Shown piece after piece: positions 43,748 through 53,251 of a stretch of 64,000 nucleotides of DNA. The notes under the pieces were generated by a model. It had not been told where the DNA came from. It saw only the letters and a program-made list of their open reading frames with translations, and did no database searches. The DNA comes from Paenibacillus dendritiformis (GTDB taxonomy: Bacteria > Bacillota > Bacilli > Paenibacillales > Paenibacillaceae): the NCBI RefSeq assembly GCF_021654795.1, contig NZ_AP025344.1, positions 3,658,501 through 3,722,500 on the forward strand, written 5' to 3'. A program made the translations under genes and the position numbers. The first letter of the stretch is position 1. Each line of letters begins with the position of its first letter.

Positions 43748-45334
43748 ATGTTCAAAGTACTCGTATCGGATCCGATCAGCGATTTCGGCATCCAGCAGCT
43801 CGTCGACGCGCAGGATGTGACCGTCCTGAAAAAGACAGGATTGTCTGAAGACGAGCTGATCGACATCATCGGCGATGTCGACGCCCTGCTTGTCCGCAGC
43901 CAGACGCGGGTGACGGCGCGCATCATGGAAGCCGCCAAGCAGCTCAAGGTGATCGGACGCGCGGGTGTCGGGGTGGACAACATCGATCTGGAAGCCGCGA
44001 CGAAGCGGGGAATCATCGTCATCAATGCGCCGGACGGCAACACGATTACGACCTGCGAGCATGCCTTCGCCATGATGATGGCCCTGTCGCGCCATATTCC
44101 GCAAGCGTACGTGAAGACGATTGGCGGCGTATGGGATCGCAAGTCGTTCCTTGGCGTCGAATTGATGAACAAGACGCTGGGCGTGCTCGGCATGGGACGC
44201 ATCGGGAGCGAGGTCGCGAAGCGCGCCAAGGCGTTCGGCATGGAAGTCATCGGCTACGATCCGTTCATGACGGACGAACGGGCGGAGAAGCTTGGCGTCA
44301 AGCTTGGAACGGTTGACGAGATAATCCGCGCCGCCGATTTCATCACGGTGCATACGCCGCTTACCGACGAGACGCGCCATATGATCTCCCGGCCGCAGTT
44401 CGAAGTGATGAAGCGGGGAATGCGCATTATCAACTGCGCCCGCGGCGGGATTATCGATGAACGGGCGCTAATCGAGGCGATCGACGAGGGCATCGTAGCC
44501 GGGGCGGCCTTCGACGTGTTCGAGGCGGAACCGCCTGCAGCGGATCATCCGTTCTTGCATCATCCGAACATTATTGTCACCCCTCACCTCGGCGCATCGA
44601 CGGTCGAAGCGCAAGAAAACGTGGCGGTAGACGTCTCCGAGCAGGTGCTTCATATTTTGCGGAACGAACCGTTCAAAAATGCGGTGAATATGCCTCCGGT
44701 CGCGCCAAGCGTGCTGAAGAAGATCCAGCCTTACTTCAAGCTCGCCGAGAAGCTGGGGCAATTCGCCGGCCAAATGGCCAAAAGCCCTGTCCTCGAGATC
44801 GTCGTCAATTACTGCGGCGACCTGGCCGAGGTGGACACTCAGCCGATTACGCGCTACATCGTGAAAGGCGTGCTGTCCCGCCACCTTGGCTCCGATGTGA
44901 ACGAGGTGAATTCGATGCATCTGGCCAAGGTTCGCGACATCAATATTTTGGTGGAAAAATCCCATATCGCCAAAGGCTTCACCAACCTGCTGACGGTCAA
45001 GCTGCGCACGAGCACCGAGGAACGGCTCGTGGCCGGCACGCTCTTGAACGGATACGGAGAGCGAATCGTTCAGATCGATAAATATACGGTCGATCTGGTG
45101 CCGGAAGGCTATCTCCTTCTGATCTCGCATCATGACAAGCCGGGCGTCATCGGACTGGTCGGCTCCCTGCTCGGGAACAACGGCGTGAACATCGCGACGA
45201 TGCAGGTGGGACGCAAGATCGCGGGCGGAGACGCGATTATGGTGCTATCCGTGGACAAGTCGGTGCCGCAGGATGTGCTCGCGGAGCTGAAAGCCCATGC
45301 GGATATCAATAAAGCGAAAGTCATCGTCTTATAA
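43748..45334 (+). CDS. serA: D-3-phosphoglycerate dehydrogenase
   Basis: 528 residues; the only plus-strand gene in the window. First step of serine synthesis. Rossmann motif LGVLGMGRIGSEVAKRA, catalytic Arg and His in NCARGGIIDERAL and HPNIIVTPHLGAST, then an intervening domain and a C-terminal ACT domain (GYLLLISHHDKPGVIGLVGS), the usual serine-inhibition site. GGGAGGAG lies nine bases before the ATG. Convergent with resE. Confidence 0.96.
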   Translation: MFKVLVSDPISDFGIQQLVDAQDVTVLKKTGLSEDELIDIIGDVDALLVRSQTRVTARIMEAAKQLKVIGRAGVGVDNIDLEAATKRGIIVINAPDGNTITTCEHAFAMMMALSRHIPQAYVKTIGGVWDRKSFLGVELMNKTLGVLGMGRIGSEVAKRAKAFGMEVIGYDPFMTDERAEKLGVKLGTVDEIIRAADFITVHTPLTDETRHMISRPQFEVMKRGMRIINCARGGIIDERALIEAIDEGIVAGAAFDVFEAEPPAADHPFLHHPNIIVTPHLGASTVEAQENVAVDVSEQVLHILRNEPFKNAVNMPPVAPSVLKKIQPYFKLAEKLGQFAGQMAKSPVLEIVVNYCGDLAEVDTQPITRYIVKGVLSRHLGSDVNEVNSMHLAKVRDINILVEKSHIAKGFTNLLTVKLRTSTEERLVAGTLLNGYGERIVQIDKYTVDLVPEGYLLLISHHDKPGVIGLVGSLLGNNGVNIATMQVGRKIAGGDAIMVLSVDKSVPQDVLAELKAHADINKAKVIVL

Positions 45335-45444
45335 CGAAAAGGCGCCGATAACAAGCAAAGCCATGCGCCTTGTTCCACGGGCAACAAGATTTTGGTAAAA
45401 AATCCGTCCTGCTCTGACATGATTAGCGAATCGCCGCATGACAC

Positions 45445-45481
45445 AAAACTCCCTTCTCCGCCAAGCGGAAAAGGGAGTTTT
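45445..45481. terminator. Two-way terminator between serA and resE
   Basis: Stem AAAACTCCCTT/AAGGGAGTTTT with inner TCCGC/GCGGA. A and T flanks make it usable in both directions between the convergent genes. Confidence 0.85.
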
Positions 45482-45490
45482 CCCGTTTCG

Positions 45491-46930
45491 TCAACCGTTC
45501 TCTTTTTGCGACACCGGGATCGGGAGCTGAATGGTGAATGTTGTCCCTTCGCCCTGCACGCTGTGAACCTGGATCGAGCCCTTGTGGGCCTCCACAATAT
45601 TTTTGACGATGGCGAGGCCCAATCCGGTCCCGCCGGTCGCTTCCCGCTTGCGGGCCTTGTCGGCCTTGTAGAAGCGGTCGAAAATATAGGGGAGATCCTC
45701 AGACGGTATGCCCTGGCCATGGTCCCGAACGACGATGCTCAGCGTCTCGCCGCCGTCTGCGGACATGCCGCGGCACGTGCCGATGCTGATTTCCTCCCCC
45801 GCCGACGAATGCCGCAGGGCATTGTCCAGCAGATTGGTCAGCACCTGCTCCAGCCGATCCTCGTCGGCGGCGGGCAGCACCGGATCGTGCGCTTCGAGCT
45901 TCAGCACGATCGGGATCTGCTGCTCCTTCGCGAGCACCGTATACTTGCGGAATACGCGGTAAATCAGTTCATTTACGTCGGTCTCATTCCAATGCATCTG
46001 CATATGGCCGGATTCCATCTTGGCCAAGTCCAGCAGATCTTTGACGAGACGCCCCATGCGCAGCGATTCGTCATGAATGACCTGGACCAGTTCCTGCCGC
46101 TCCTCGGGGGAAGCGGCGATATCATCCATCAGCGCCTCGCTATAACCTTGCAGCATGGAGAGCGGAGTTCGAATCTCATGGGACACATTGGCGACGAAAT
46201 CCGTCCGGAGCTTCTCCAGCTTGACTTCCTCGGAAATATCCCGCAGCACGGCCACCGCCCCGCGCACGCGGCTGTCGGCATGGAGCGGGCCCATCACGAC
46301 CGACCATACTTCCTTCTGCACATGAACCCGCGCGGTGACTTCCTTCCCTTCCTTCACGACCTTGTCGAAATAAGGCTTCAACGGATCGGGAACCGCCGAA
46401 GATTCGGCTCCCTCCTCTTGAATGTTCCACTCCATCTGATTCCAGGTGTTCAGAATCGCTTCGCCCTGCGGATTCGTGAGAAGCATCTGGCCGGCGGCGT
46501 CGAACGTAATCACCGCATCGGTCATGCTTCGCAGCACGCTGGCCAGGTGCTCCTTCTCATGCTGCAAATCCTGAATCGTCAGCTTCAGCTCTTCGGCCAT
46601 ATGGTTGAACGTGCGGGACAGCTCGCCGATCTCGTCGGAAGAGCGTATCGTCACCTTCGTGGAATAGTCTCCTTGCCGGATCGTGTCGGCCGCCTCCTTC
46701 AGCTTGCGCAGCGGCTGCGTAATCTTCGTGAAGAGGAACAGCGCAAAGAACGTCGTCAGCGAGAAGCCGGTGATGGCGGTATAAACGAACAATTGCTTAA
46801 TGTCATTCGGATGCGCGAAGTTGCTGTCAATGTAAGGCAGCAGATATACGCCCAACGTAGCCATGACGAAGGCGACAAGACCGATAATGGTCATCCATAG
46901 CTTTCCGACAATGCTTCGCCAAAATTTCAC
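45491..46930 (-). CDS. resE: Sensor histidine kinase ResE
   Basis: 479 residues. TM1 about 10-32, a short external loop (PYIDSNFAHPNDIKQ), TM2 about 47-68, HAMP to about 120, a PAS-like region (FDAAGQMLLTNPQGEAIL), then HisKA with the phospho-His in FVANVSHEIRTPLS and HATPase boxes NLLDNALRHS, DHGQGIP and GGTGLGLAIVK. It lacks the ~130-residue extracytoplasmic domain of the B. subtilis protein. One base after resD. Phosphorylates ResD under oxygen or redox limitation. Confidence 0.9.
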   Translation of the reverse strand: MKFWRSIVGKLWMTIIGLVAFVMATLGVYLLPYIDSNFAHPNDIKQLFVYTAITGFSLTTFFALFLFTKITQPLRKLKEAADTIRQGDYSTKVTIRSSDEIGELSRTFNHMAEELKLTIQDLQHEKEHLASVLRSMTDAVITFDAAGQMLLTNPQGEAILNTWNQMEWNIQEEGAESSAVPDPLKPYFDKVVKEGKEVTARVHVQKEVWSVVMGPLHADSRVRGAVAVLRDISEEVKLEKLRTDFVANVSHEIRTPLSMLQGYSEALMDDIAASPEERQELVQVIHDESLRMGRLVKDLLDLAKMESGHMQMHWNETDVNELIYRVFRKYTVLAKEQQIPIVLKLEAHDPVLPAADEDRLEQVLTNLLDNALRHSSAGEEISIGTCRGMSADGGETLSIVVRDHGQGIPSEDLPYIFDRFYKADKARKREATGGTGLGLAIVKNIVEAHKGSIQVHSVQGEGTTFTIQLPIPVSQKENG

Positions 46931-46931
46931 G

Positions 46932-47648
46932 TTATTTAGGCACCTCTAGCTTGTAACCGACGCCCCATACGGTCGTAATCATAGCCGCCGCCTCCGGCGA
47001 TACCTTGTTGAGCTTTTCGCGCAGACGCTTCACATGGGTATCCACGGTCCGCAGATCTCCGAAAAATTCGTAGTTCCAAACATCCTTCAACAATTCTTCG
47101 CGCGAGAATACTTTGTCCGGAGATATTGCCAGATAGTGCAGCAGCTCATACTCTTTCGGCGTCAGACTCACTTCCTGGCCTCCGGCCGTGACGCGGTGGG
47201 CATCATGCTCGATAACCAAATGCGGGAATACGATATTGTTGCTCGTCTTCGGATCGTTGGTCAAGAACGCCGTCGCCGACGAACGGCGAAGCACCGCCTT
47301 GACCCGGTAGATCACTTCGCGCGGGCTGAACGGCTTGACGACATAGTCATCCGCTCCCACCTCGAACCCTTGCACCCGGTTCATTTCTTCGCCTTTGGCG
47401 GTAAGCATGATGACCGGCGTAGCCTTGACCTGCCGCAGCCGCGTGCACACTTCAATGCCGTCCATTCCCGGCAGCATTACGTCGAGCAGGATCAAATCAT
47501 AATCCTCGCTTACCGCTTTGCGGAGCGCCACTTCTCCATCTTCCGCCTCATCGATCGCGTATCCCTCTTTTTCCAGATACATTTTGAGCAGGCGGCGAAT
47601 GCGTTCTTCATCATCGACCACCAGTATGCGATTCACATGTTCAGACAT
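46932..47648 (-). CDS. resD: Response regulator ResD
   Basis: 238 residues from ATG 47648 (AAGGGGAG upstream). OmpR/PhoB type: receiver with DDEE, phospho-Asp in LILLDVMLPGMDG, MLTAKGEE and KPFSPRE, then a winged-helix domain with LTPKEYELLHYLA and the WNYEFFGDLRTVDTHVKRLR recognition part. Regulates respiration and cytochrome genes, probably including its own operon. Confidence 0.95.
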   Translation of the reverse strand: MSEHVNRILVVDDEERIRRLLKMYLEKEGYAIDEAEDGEVALRKAVSEDYDLILLDVMLPGMDGIEVCTRLRQVKATPVIMLTAKGEEMNRVQGFEVGADDYVVKPFSPREVIYRVKAVLRRSSATAFLTNDPKTSNNIVFPHLVIEHDAHRVTAGGQEVSLTPKEYELLHYLAISPDKVFSREELLKDVWNYEFFGDLRTVDTHVKRLREKLNKVSPEAAAMITTVWGVGYKLEVPK

Positions 47649-47727
47649 ATACGACTCCCCTTCCAATGGTTATACGCGTAACTGGACAGAACGTGGTCCT
47701 GTCCAGTCGCATGCGCAGCTGCCCGGA

Positions 47728-48981
47728 TTATACTCCGGCATAGGAATGCAGCCCGGAGATAATGAGATTGACTCCGACCAAGGTAAACATAACGATCAAA
47801 AAGCCAATGACGGCAAGCCAGGACGATTTGGTCCCGATCCAGCTTCGCGACAGGCGCAAATGCAGATAGGCGCTATAAAACAGCCACGTGATGAGCGCCC
47901 AGACCTCCTTCGGATCCCACGCCCAGAAGCGGGACCAGGCAATCTGCGCCCAGATCATCGCGAAGATAAGCCCGCCCAGCGTAAACACCGGGAACCCCAG
48001 AGCGATGGAGCGGTAGCTGATCTCATCGGCCAGCTCCGGATCGACGCCGCGGACAAACGGTTGAATCGACTTCGCGATCGGCTTGCGGATAATCAAGCGA
48101 ATGAGACCGTAGAGCACCAGTCCGGTCAGCAGCGACCAGATGACGGTGTTCAGCTTCCGCCCTGCCTGCACGCCCTTCATCCAGCTTGGAGCTTCCATCA
48201 GCGGAAGCGAAATCCCGATGAAGCTCGGCACCTTCTCCAAGGAAGCCGAGTCGCTGTTGTACGGAGCGACCAGCGGCGGCATTTGATACGTAACCTTTTC
48301 CAATCTCGTCTCGATTTGACCGTTCTTGACGCTCTCCACCTTCTGGTCGATGATGATCTCATATCCGGCTCCCCGGAAAATAAACACGATCGAGATAAAG
48401 CCGATGACGATAACGATGCTGGCCATCGTGAATTCGAGCCATCGCTGCGGCCTGCGCGGCGCCCCGGCATCCCAGCGAATCGAGCGCAGCAGATGAAGCA
48501 GGCCGGCCAGGAACCCGACCGCGAAGAACGCGTAGCCGAGCGCGACCATCGTGACATGGATATAGAGCCAGATCGAGTCCAGCTGCGGGATGAGCGGCTG
48601 AACTTCACTCGGAAAAACCGAGGCATAGCCCATGATGATCACGGCCAGCGGCACCCCGAAGACGCCGAGCACCGTCGAACGGTATATCAGATACACCACG
48701 ACGAAAGCGGCAATAATCATCATCGCCAGGAAGGACATAAATTCGTACATATTGCTGACCGGAATATGCCCCGCCCCGATCCACCGCGTGAAGAAGTAGG
48801 CGGCCTGCGCCAAGAAGCCGATGATCGTCACGGCGAACGCAATCTTCCCCCACTTCCGTTCCCGGCGGCCGTAGTCCTGGGACTTGCCGCCCCCCAAGGC
48901 GAATACGAACAGAATGAACGCGATGCAGAACAAGAAAAATGCGACTAAATAGGCGTCCTGGCTAAATTGCAGCAAATTCAA
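47728..48981 (-). CDS. resC: Cytochrome c biogenesis protein ResC (CcsA-type)
   Basis: 417 residues, about eight membrane helices. Haem-handling WWD-like segment WAWDPKEVWALITW near residue 338, with conserved His in the flanking external loops. Works with ResB to export haem and ligate it to apocytochrome c outside the membrane. Overlaps resB by four bases (ATGA). Confidence 0.93.
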   Translation of the reverse strand: MNLLQFSQDAYLVAFFLFCIAFILFVFALGGGKSQDYGRRERKWGKIAFAVTIIGFLAQAAYFFTRWIGAGHIPVSNMYEFMSFLAMMIIAAFVVVYLIYRSTVLGVFGVPLAVIIMGYASVFPSEVQPLIPQLDSIWLYIHVTMVALGYAFFAVGFLAGLLHLLRSIRWDAGAPRRPQRWLEFTMASIVIVIGFISIVFIFRGAGYEIIIDQKVESVKNGQIETRLEKVTYQMPPLVAPYNSDSASLEKVPSFIGISLPLMEAPSWMKGVQAGRKLNTVIWSLLTGLVLYGLIRLIIRKPIAKSIQPFVRGVDPELADEISYRSIALGFPVFTLGGLIFAMIWAQIAWSRFWAWDPKEVWALITWLFYSAYLHLRLSRSWIGTKSSWLAVIGFLIVMFTLVGVNLIISGLHSYAGV

Positions 48982-50642
48982 GCCTTATTCCCCCCACGAT
49001 CTATCATTTTCGAATCCACCTGCACATCGGCGGCCGCCAATGCGCGCGCCACTTCATTGCGCAAGCCGAACCAATTTTTGTTCGTATGCGCTCCCAATGC
49101 CAGATTCTGCCCGTCCAGCCGCAGCCATACGCGGCGGTGCTGCCAGTAGAAGCCCATGACAAGGCCGATCATGCTGATCGCGGCCCCGACCCAGATGAAC
49201 GGCATCGCCGTATCCTTGCGCACGGTCAGGAAGCTTGTCGACTCGGACATCGTCACATCTTCCATCGAGGACACGCGGACCTCGAACCGCTCCGCCATCT
49301 TGCCGTTAATGACATCCTGCTGGAAGCGGACCTTATCTTTTTGCAGCGGGAAATAGAGATAAGGCTCTCCCTCATCCGATAAACCAGGCCCCTTAATCAG
49401 GAAAATAAAAGCGGGAGCATTCGGCTCCTGCGACAGATTCGTCGGCTCGCCCTTGCTGTTCAAGCCAAAATCCATGAATTTGCTCGTTAATTCCAACGTA
49501 TACGGCCCTACCTTATACTCCCGTTCCGTCCGGTTCACTTTCAGCTCGAATTGCCCGTATACTTCGCCCGTGGCCGGATTCCGCAGCTCAGGCTTGACCG
49601 CCACGAGCTTCGGCTTCAGATCGAAATCGAACTGATACGCCGAGATTCCGTCGTATTCCATCGGTTCATTGACACGGATATCATGCTGGTGAACCTTCTC
49701 GAGCACCGGCTCGGCCACCGGATCGTCGCACTTGTCGACACAGCGGAACAGGGTCGCCTTCGTCTCGAACAGCTTCGGGAATACCCGCCCTTCCTTGACG
49801 AATTGCTCCGGCATCTCGTCTTCCGAATAATATTCCACCCTAAAATGATCATTTTGCAAATAGTACGGCGTATTCGGAATTTCCCGCGGCTCTCCCTGCG
49901 GGAATCCGGCATAGTACTCCAGATGCCATCCCGGAATGCTTCTTGCCAGCACCGCCAGCAGGAAGACGATGAGGCCGATATGGTTGATATAAGGCCCCCA
50001 GCGGCTGAAGCGGTTCTTCTCCGCCAGCAGCGCCCCGTCGTCGCGGATAATGCGGTAGCCGCGTTTTTTGAGGGCGTCCGACATTTTGTCCAGCCACGCC
50101 TCCGGCTCCTCCTTGATGTCCCCTTGATAGACAACGCGCTGCCGCGTAATGAATTGCTCATGCTTGCGAACCTTTTGCTTATGTAAGGCGCGGTACAGCG
50201 GAAGGACCCGATCCAGACTGCATATGACGAGCGAGGCCCCGATCATGACGAGCAGCGTAATGAACCACCATGATTCATACGTATGGGACAAGCCGAGCAA
50301 ATAATAGATATGCCCGAGCGTGCCGTAGGTCTGCTTGTAGTAGGTCGCGGCGTCAATCGAGATGAAATTGCTTTCCTGCGGATATATCGTCCCGAGAGAA
50401 GCACCGATCAGCGTGATGATAATGATGATGATCGCGATTTTGACCGACGAGAAAAAATTCCAGATCCGGTCAATCCATGAAGGATTCGCTTTTTGCGACT
50501 TGCGGGCGACGCCGTCATATCTCATTTCGAGCACCGCATCGGAACCGGAATCCTCGTTCTGCGGTTTGCCGCAGGCTTCGCACAGCACCGTTCCTACGGC
50601 GTTCTGATGCCCGCATTCACACTTCGTGTTGACAAACGCCAC
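48978..50642 (-). CDS. resB: Cytochrome c biogenesis protein ResB
   Basis: 554 residues. An N-terminal Cys4 zinc-ribbon-like segment (CECGHQNAVGTVLCEACGK, about 8-26) precedes the ResB domain: two helices near 70-160 (WNFFSSVKIAIIIIIITLIG, WWFITLLVMIGASLVICSLD), a third near 215, a large external domain, and a C-terminal helix MPFIWVGAAISMIGLVMGFY. Partner of ResC. Confidence 0.93.
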   Translation of the reverse strand: MAFVNTKCECGHQNAVGTVLCEACGKPQNEDSGSDAVLEMRYDGVARKSQKANPSWIDRIWNFFSSVKIAIIIIIITLIGASLGTIYPQESNFISIDAATYYKQTYGTLGHIYYLLGLSHTYESWWFITLLVMIGASLVICSLDRVLPLYRALHKQKVRKHEQFITRQRVVYQGDIKEEPEAWLDKMSDALKKRGYRIIRDDGALLAEKNRFSRWGPYINHIGLIVFLLAVLARSIPGWHLEYYAGFPQGEPREIPNTPYYLQNDHFRVEYYSEDEMPEQFVKEGRVFPKLFETKATLFRCVDKCDDPVAEPVLEKVHQHDIRVNEPMEYDGISAYQFDFDLKPKLVAVKPELRNPATGEVYGQFELKVNRTEREYKVGPYTLELTSKFMDFGLNSKGEPTNLSQEPNAPAFIFLIKGPGLSDEGEPYLYFPLQKDKVRFQQDVINGKMAERFEVRVSSMEDVTMSESTSFLTVRKDTAMPFIWVGAAISMIGLVMGFYWQHRRVWLRLDGQNLALGAHTNKNWFGLRNEVARALAAADVQVDSKMIDRGGNKA

Positions 50643-50666
50643 GTCATTGCCCTCCTTCCATCCCGG

Positions 50667-51188
50667 TTAGCTGCCTGTAATCTGCTGAAGATAAGCATTC
50701 AGCTGATCACGGGATAATTCTCCGATATGGATGGCGTGGACCTTGCCGTTCGGCTTAATGAAGAACGTGGTCGGCATCGGCCCGATGCCGAACGCCTTGA
50801 TCGCCTTCTTCTTCTGATCAAGCAGCATCGTGAAGCCGACGTTCACTTTTTTCATATAGTTCTCGACGACCAGCGCATCTTCCCCCGCATTGACGCCGAC
50901 AACCTCGACCCCCCGTTCCTTCCAATCATCGGCCGTGCTCTGCAAGGCAGGCATTTCCCGCTCGCACGGCTCGCACCAGGATCCCCAGAAATTCAGGACC
51001 ACCGTCTTGTCCCGGTAATCGCTTAACTGAACCAGATCCCCCTGCACGCTCTGCAAGGTCAGGTTCGGGATCGCATCCCCGGCTTTTGGCGTCTCCGGCT
51101 TCTTGAAGGCGGAACTGACAGCGAAGCCGCCAAGGAGAAGGATGCCCGCTAAAATAATGATTTGCACTGTCTTATTGCGTTTCCCCAT
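50667..51188 (-). CDS. resA: Thiol-disulfide oxidoreductase ResA
   Basis: 173 residues. An N-terminal membrane anchor (IIILAGILLLGGFAVSSAF) precedes an external thioredoxin fold with the active site WGSWCEPCEREMP (CEPC) and the cis-Pro in GPMPTTFFI. Reduces the CxxCH cysteines of apocytochrome c before haem attachment. First gene of resABCDE. Confidence 0.95.
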   Translation of the reverse strand: MGKRNKTVQIIILAGILLLGGFAVSSAFKKPETPKAGDAIPNLTLQSVQGDLVQLSDYRDKTVVLNFWGSWCEPCEREMPALQSTADDWKERGVEVVGVNAGEDALVVENYMKKVNVGFTMLLDQKKKAIKAFGIGPMPTTFFIKPNGKVHAIHIGELSRDQLNAYLQQITGS

Positions 51189-51219
51189 TATCTTCGCCCC
51201 TTCCAGAGGTTGTTCATCA

Positions 51220-51261
51220 TCCGGTTTTGATCAAGCCCCTTCTAAACTTCTGAAAACCGGA
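51220..51261 (-). promoter_or_regulatory. Hairpin in the resA upstream region
   Basis: Nine-bp perfect stem TCCGGTTTT/AAAACCGGA with a 24-base loop, about 30-70 bases before resA. No U-tract follows, so it is not a terminator; it could be a 5' untranslated structure or a decayed repeat end. The rest of the 51189-51456 gap shows nothing clear. Confidence 0.35.
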
Positions 51262-51456
51262 CTGTCTGAACGCTCGTTTCTATGACGTTTTTCACAACCA
51301 GACAGAGGAGTTGCTACAATTTCCGCACACCATCCACGATCATTATAAGTCATTGGCGGAGTACCCCCTCTTCCTTAATATGAAAATTATGTGTCATAGC
51401 AACGGGAAACAAACCCCACGCCTGCCGGGTTCGTTCCGACCGATTCGAGAATCGGT

Positions 51457-52200
51457 TCAGGCCTCTGTGCGGTTCGCCTTGATCGCCATCTTCAATTCGT
51501 TGACCTCGGATTTGGTCAGGTGCCGGAATTTGCCCCGCGGAATCCCTTGCAGGAAGATGCTGCCGAATTGAACCCGCTTCAGCTTCACGACAGGATGCCC
51601 GATCGCTTCGAACATCCGGCGGACTTGGCGGTTCCGCCCTTCGTAGATCGTGATGCTGATCGTGGCCGATTGGCGCTCCATATCCACATCATGATATTCC
51701 ACCTCAGCTGGCTGCGTCATACCGTCATCGAGTTGAATGCCCTCTCTCAGCTTGTCCAGCACATCGCCGTGCGGAATGCCCTTGACCGTCGCGTGATACG
51801 TCTTGGCCACGTGATGGCGCGGATGCATGAGCATGTTCGCCAGATCGCCGTCATTGGTCAGAAGCAGCAGCCCTTCCGTATCATAATCGAGCCGCCCTAC
51901 CGGATACACCCGCGCTCCGATTCCTTTGACGAAATCCAGGACCGTTTTGCGCCCTTCCGGGTCCGACATGCTCGTAATGACCCCTTTCGGCTTGTGAAAG
52001 GCGGCATATACTTTGTTGGCATTCGCGGTAATCGGCTTGCCGTTCACGGTAATGATGTCAGTTGCCGGATCCGCCTTGACCCCTAACGCGGTCACGACCT
52101 CTCCGTTCACCTCCACCTTCCCGTCCAGTATCAATTGTTCACATTTGCGGCGCGACGCAACCCCTGCGTTTGCCATTATTTTTTGCAATCGTTCTTCCAT
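51457..52200 (-). CDS. rluB: 23S rRNA pseudouridine synthase RluB
   Basis: 247 residues. An N-terminal S4 RNA-binding domain (MEERLQKIMANAGVASRRKC) precedes an RsuA/RluB catalytic domain with the catalytic Asp in VGRLDYDTEGLLLLTNDG, then KTYHATVKG and GRNRQVRRMFEAIGHPV. Modifies U in the large-subunit RNA. An 8-bp hairpin (ACCGATTC/GAATCGGT, 51439-51456) abuts its stop. Confidence 0.93.
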   Translation of the reverse strand: MEERLQKIMANAGVASRRKCEQLILDGKVEVNGEVVTALGVKADPATDIITVNGKPITANANKVYAAFHKPKGVITSMSDPEGRKTVLDFVKGIGARVYPVGRLDYDTEGLLLLTNDGDLANMLMHPRHHVAKTYHATVKGIPHGDVLDKLREGIQLDDGMTQPAEVEYHDVDMERQSATISITIYEGRNRQVRRMFEAIGHPVVKLKRVQFGSIFLQGIPRGKFRHLTKSEVNELKMAIKANRTEA

Positions 52201-52292
52201 CGATGTCTGTCACCTCAAACCTATGATATCCTTTTGTGAACAAGACCACAAGCCGGAGGTTCAAAATATTGTCGAATTCCATGACAAAGAGA

Positions 52293-52333
52293 GGGTGTCC
52301 CAAAAGTAGAATTCAACTACATTGAGACAGCCC
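52293..52333. repeat. Hairpin element, possible insertion-sequence end remnant
   Basis: GGGTGTCCCA pairs with TGAGACAGCCC around an inner GTAG/CTAC stem, making a ~40-base imperfect hairpin in the rluB-spmB gap. GGGTGTCCCAAAA resembles the ends of some transposable elements, but no transposase fragment is next to it. Confidence 0.35.
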
Positions 52334-52591
52334 CCGATTCTCAAAGCTCGACTCTCCGAAAAAACGGCCAAAAAACTTTTCTTTATGAAGAGCACTCCGT
52401 AATAGGGAATCCTGCAAAACGGCATTAATTTCCGGCTATTCAATCTAGAAAAGTGAAAAAGCGATGAACATCATCTACTTCTCAGGCTGTTGAGAAAGTC
52501 CAGGGGAAATTTCGGCACTTCATTTTTTATGTGGCGGATCTCGTCTCTCTGTAGAAAAAAATCGATTTAAAATGGGTGCCAAGTTTCGAGA

Positions 52592-53087
52592 GGAAAATGG
52601 ACATCTCCACCGGCCTGAAAACTGCACCATTTCCCTGGACACGCCCATCCCATCCGGCAGGCGATATCCGTCAAACCCGAGGATTTCTCCAGATACGCCC
52701 ATCCGGCAGGCGAAGTCAGCAAAACACCACGATTTCTCCAGATACGCCTATTCGGCAAGCGAAATCCTGCGTAAATACAGCAATTCGATATGGACGACTT
52801 TGCCAGAAAGGGAATCCTGCAAAATTACAGGAATTTCACCCGCTTCGGCCTTGAAGCAAAAGGGCCTAAAATGATGCAGATTTGCAGCAATTCCTTGGGA
52901 GGTGGACTCATTAAGCCGAACTTCCTGTAAAATAGCAGCAATTTCCTCCGCATGTCCAAGCCCCAGGAGGCAACGATGCTTCCAGCAGGCCGATAATGCT
53001 TCCTGAAGGCGATGATCCTCCCAGAAGGCGATGATACCCCCCCAGCATCCGACGCGGTCGCTTGGATCCCGTAAATCAGGCCATTGC
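52592..53087. repeat. Dispersed repeat, copy B
   Basis: About 495 bp matching 34843-35245 from GGAAAATGGA to CTTGGATCCCGTAAA. It is longer because an inner block is triplicated (52629-52780), while the TGCTTCCAGCAGGCCGATA block occurs once here instead of twice. The whole 52201-53251 gap is gene-free; a second shared module (GGCGGATCT ... ATCGATTTAA, 52533-52572) lies before this copy but after copy A (near 35272-35308), so the modules are shuffled. Confidence 0.8.
52629..52780. repeat. Three tandem 49-54-bp units
   Basis: Units start at 52629, 52683 and 52732, each opening ATTTC(T/C)C and containing ACGCC(C/T)AT(C/T)CGGCA(G/A)GCGA. The first carries an extra five-base CATCC duplication. The equivalent place in copy A has a single unit (from about 34880), so this array expanded within the repeat. 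Confidence 0.75.
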
Positions 53088-53251
53088 GTAGTCGACATCT
53101 TCCCCCGTTTTGCGCGCCGTCATTTTCGCTCTGTACCGTCGCTATGGAGCTTCTCCGTTTTTTCCGCATCCACATTCGCTGTTGACTCGTCACCTCAATC
53201 TTTTTGCAATGCTGATGAGACGCTTCCTTCCCATGATTCGATTCCGCCATC

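Noticed and set aside
45392..46900. A 502-codon plus-strand open frame antisense to resE
   Set aside because: It mirrors resE codon by codon in a GC-rich region, has no ribosome site or family motifs and is low-complexity (QH/R-rich). Its length comes from codon bias on the other strand.
47518..48948. A 476-codon plus-strand frame antisense to resC
   Set aside because: ResC with its WWD motif is clearly the gene; the antisense product is Asp/Arg/His-rich with no motif.
52629..52780. The tandem units considered as a CRISPR array
   Set aside because: The units are directly adjacent with no unique spacers, only three copies, and no cas genes are present.
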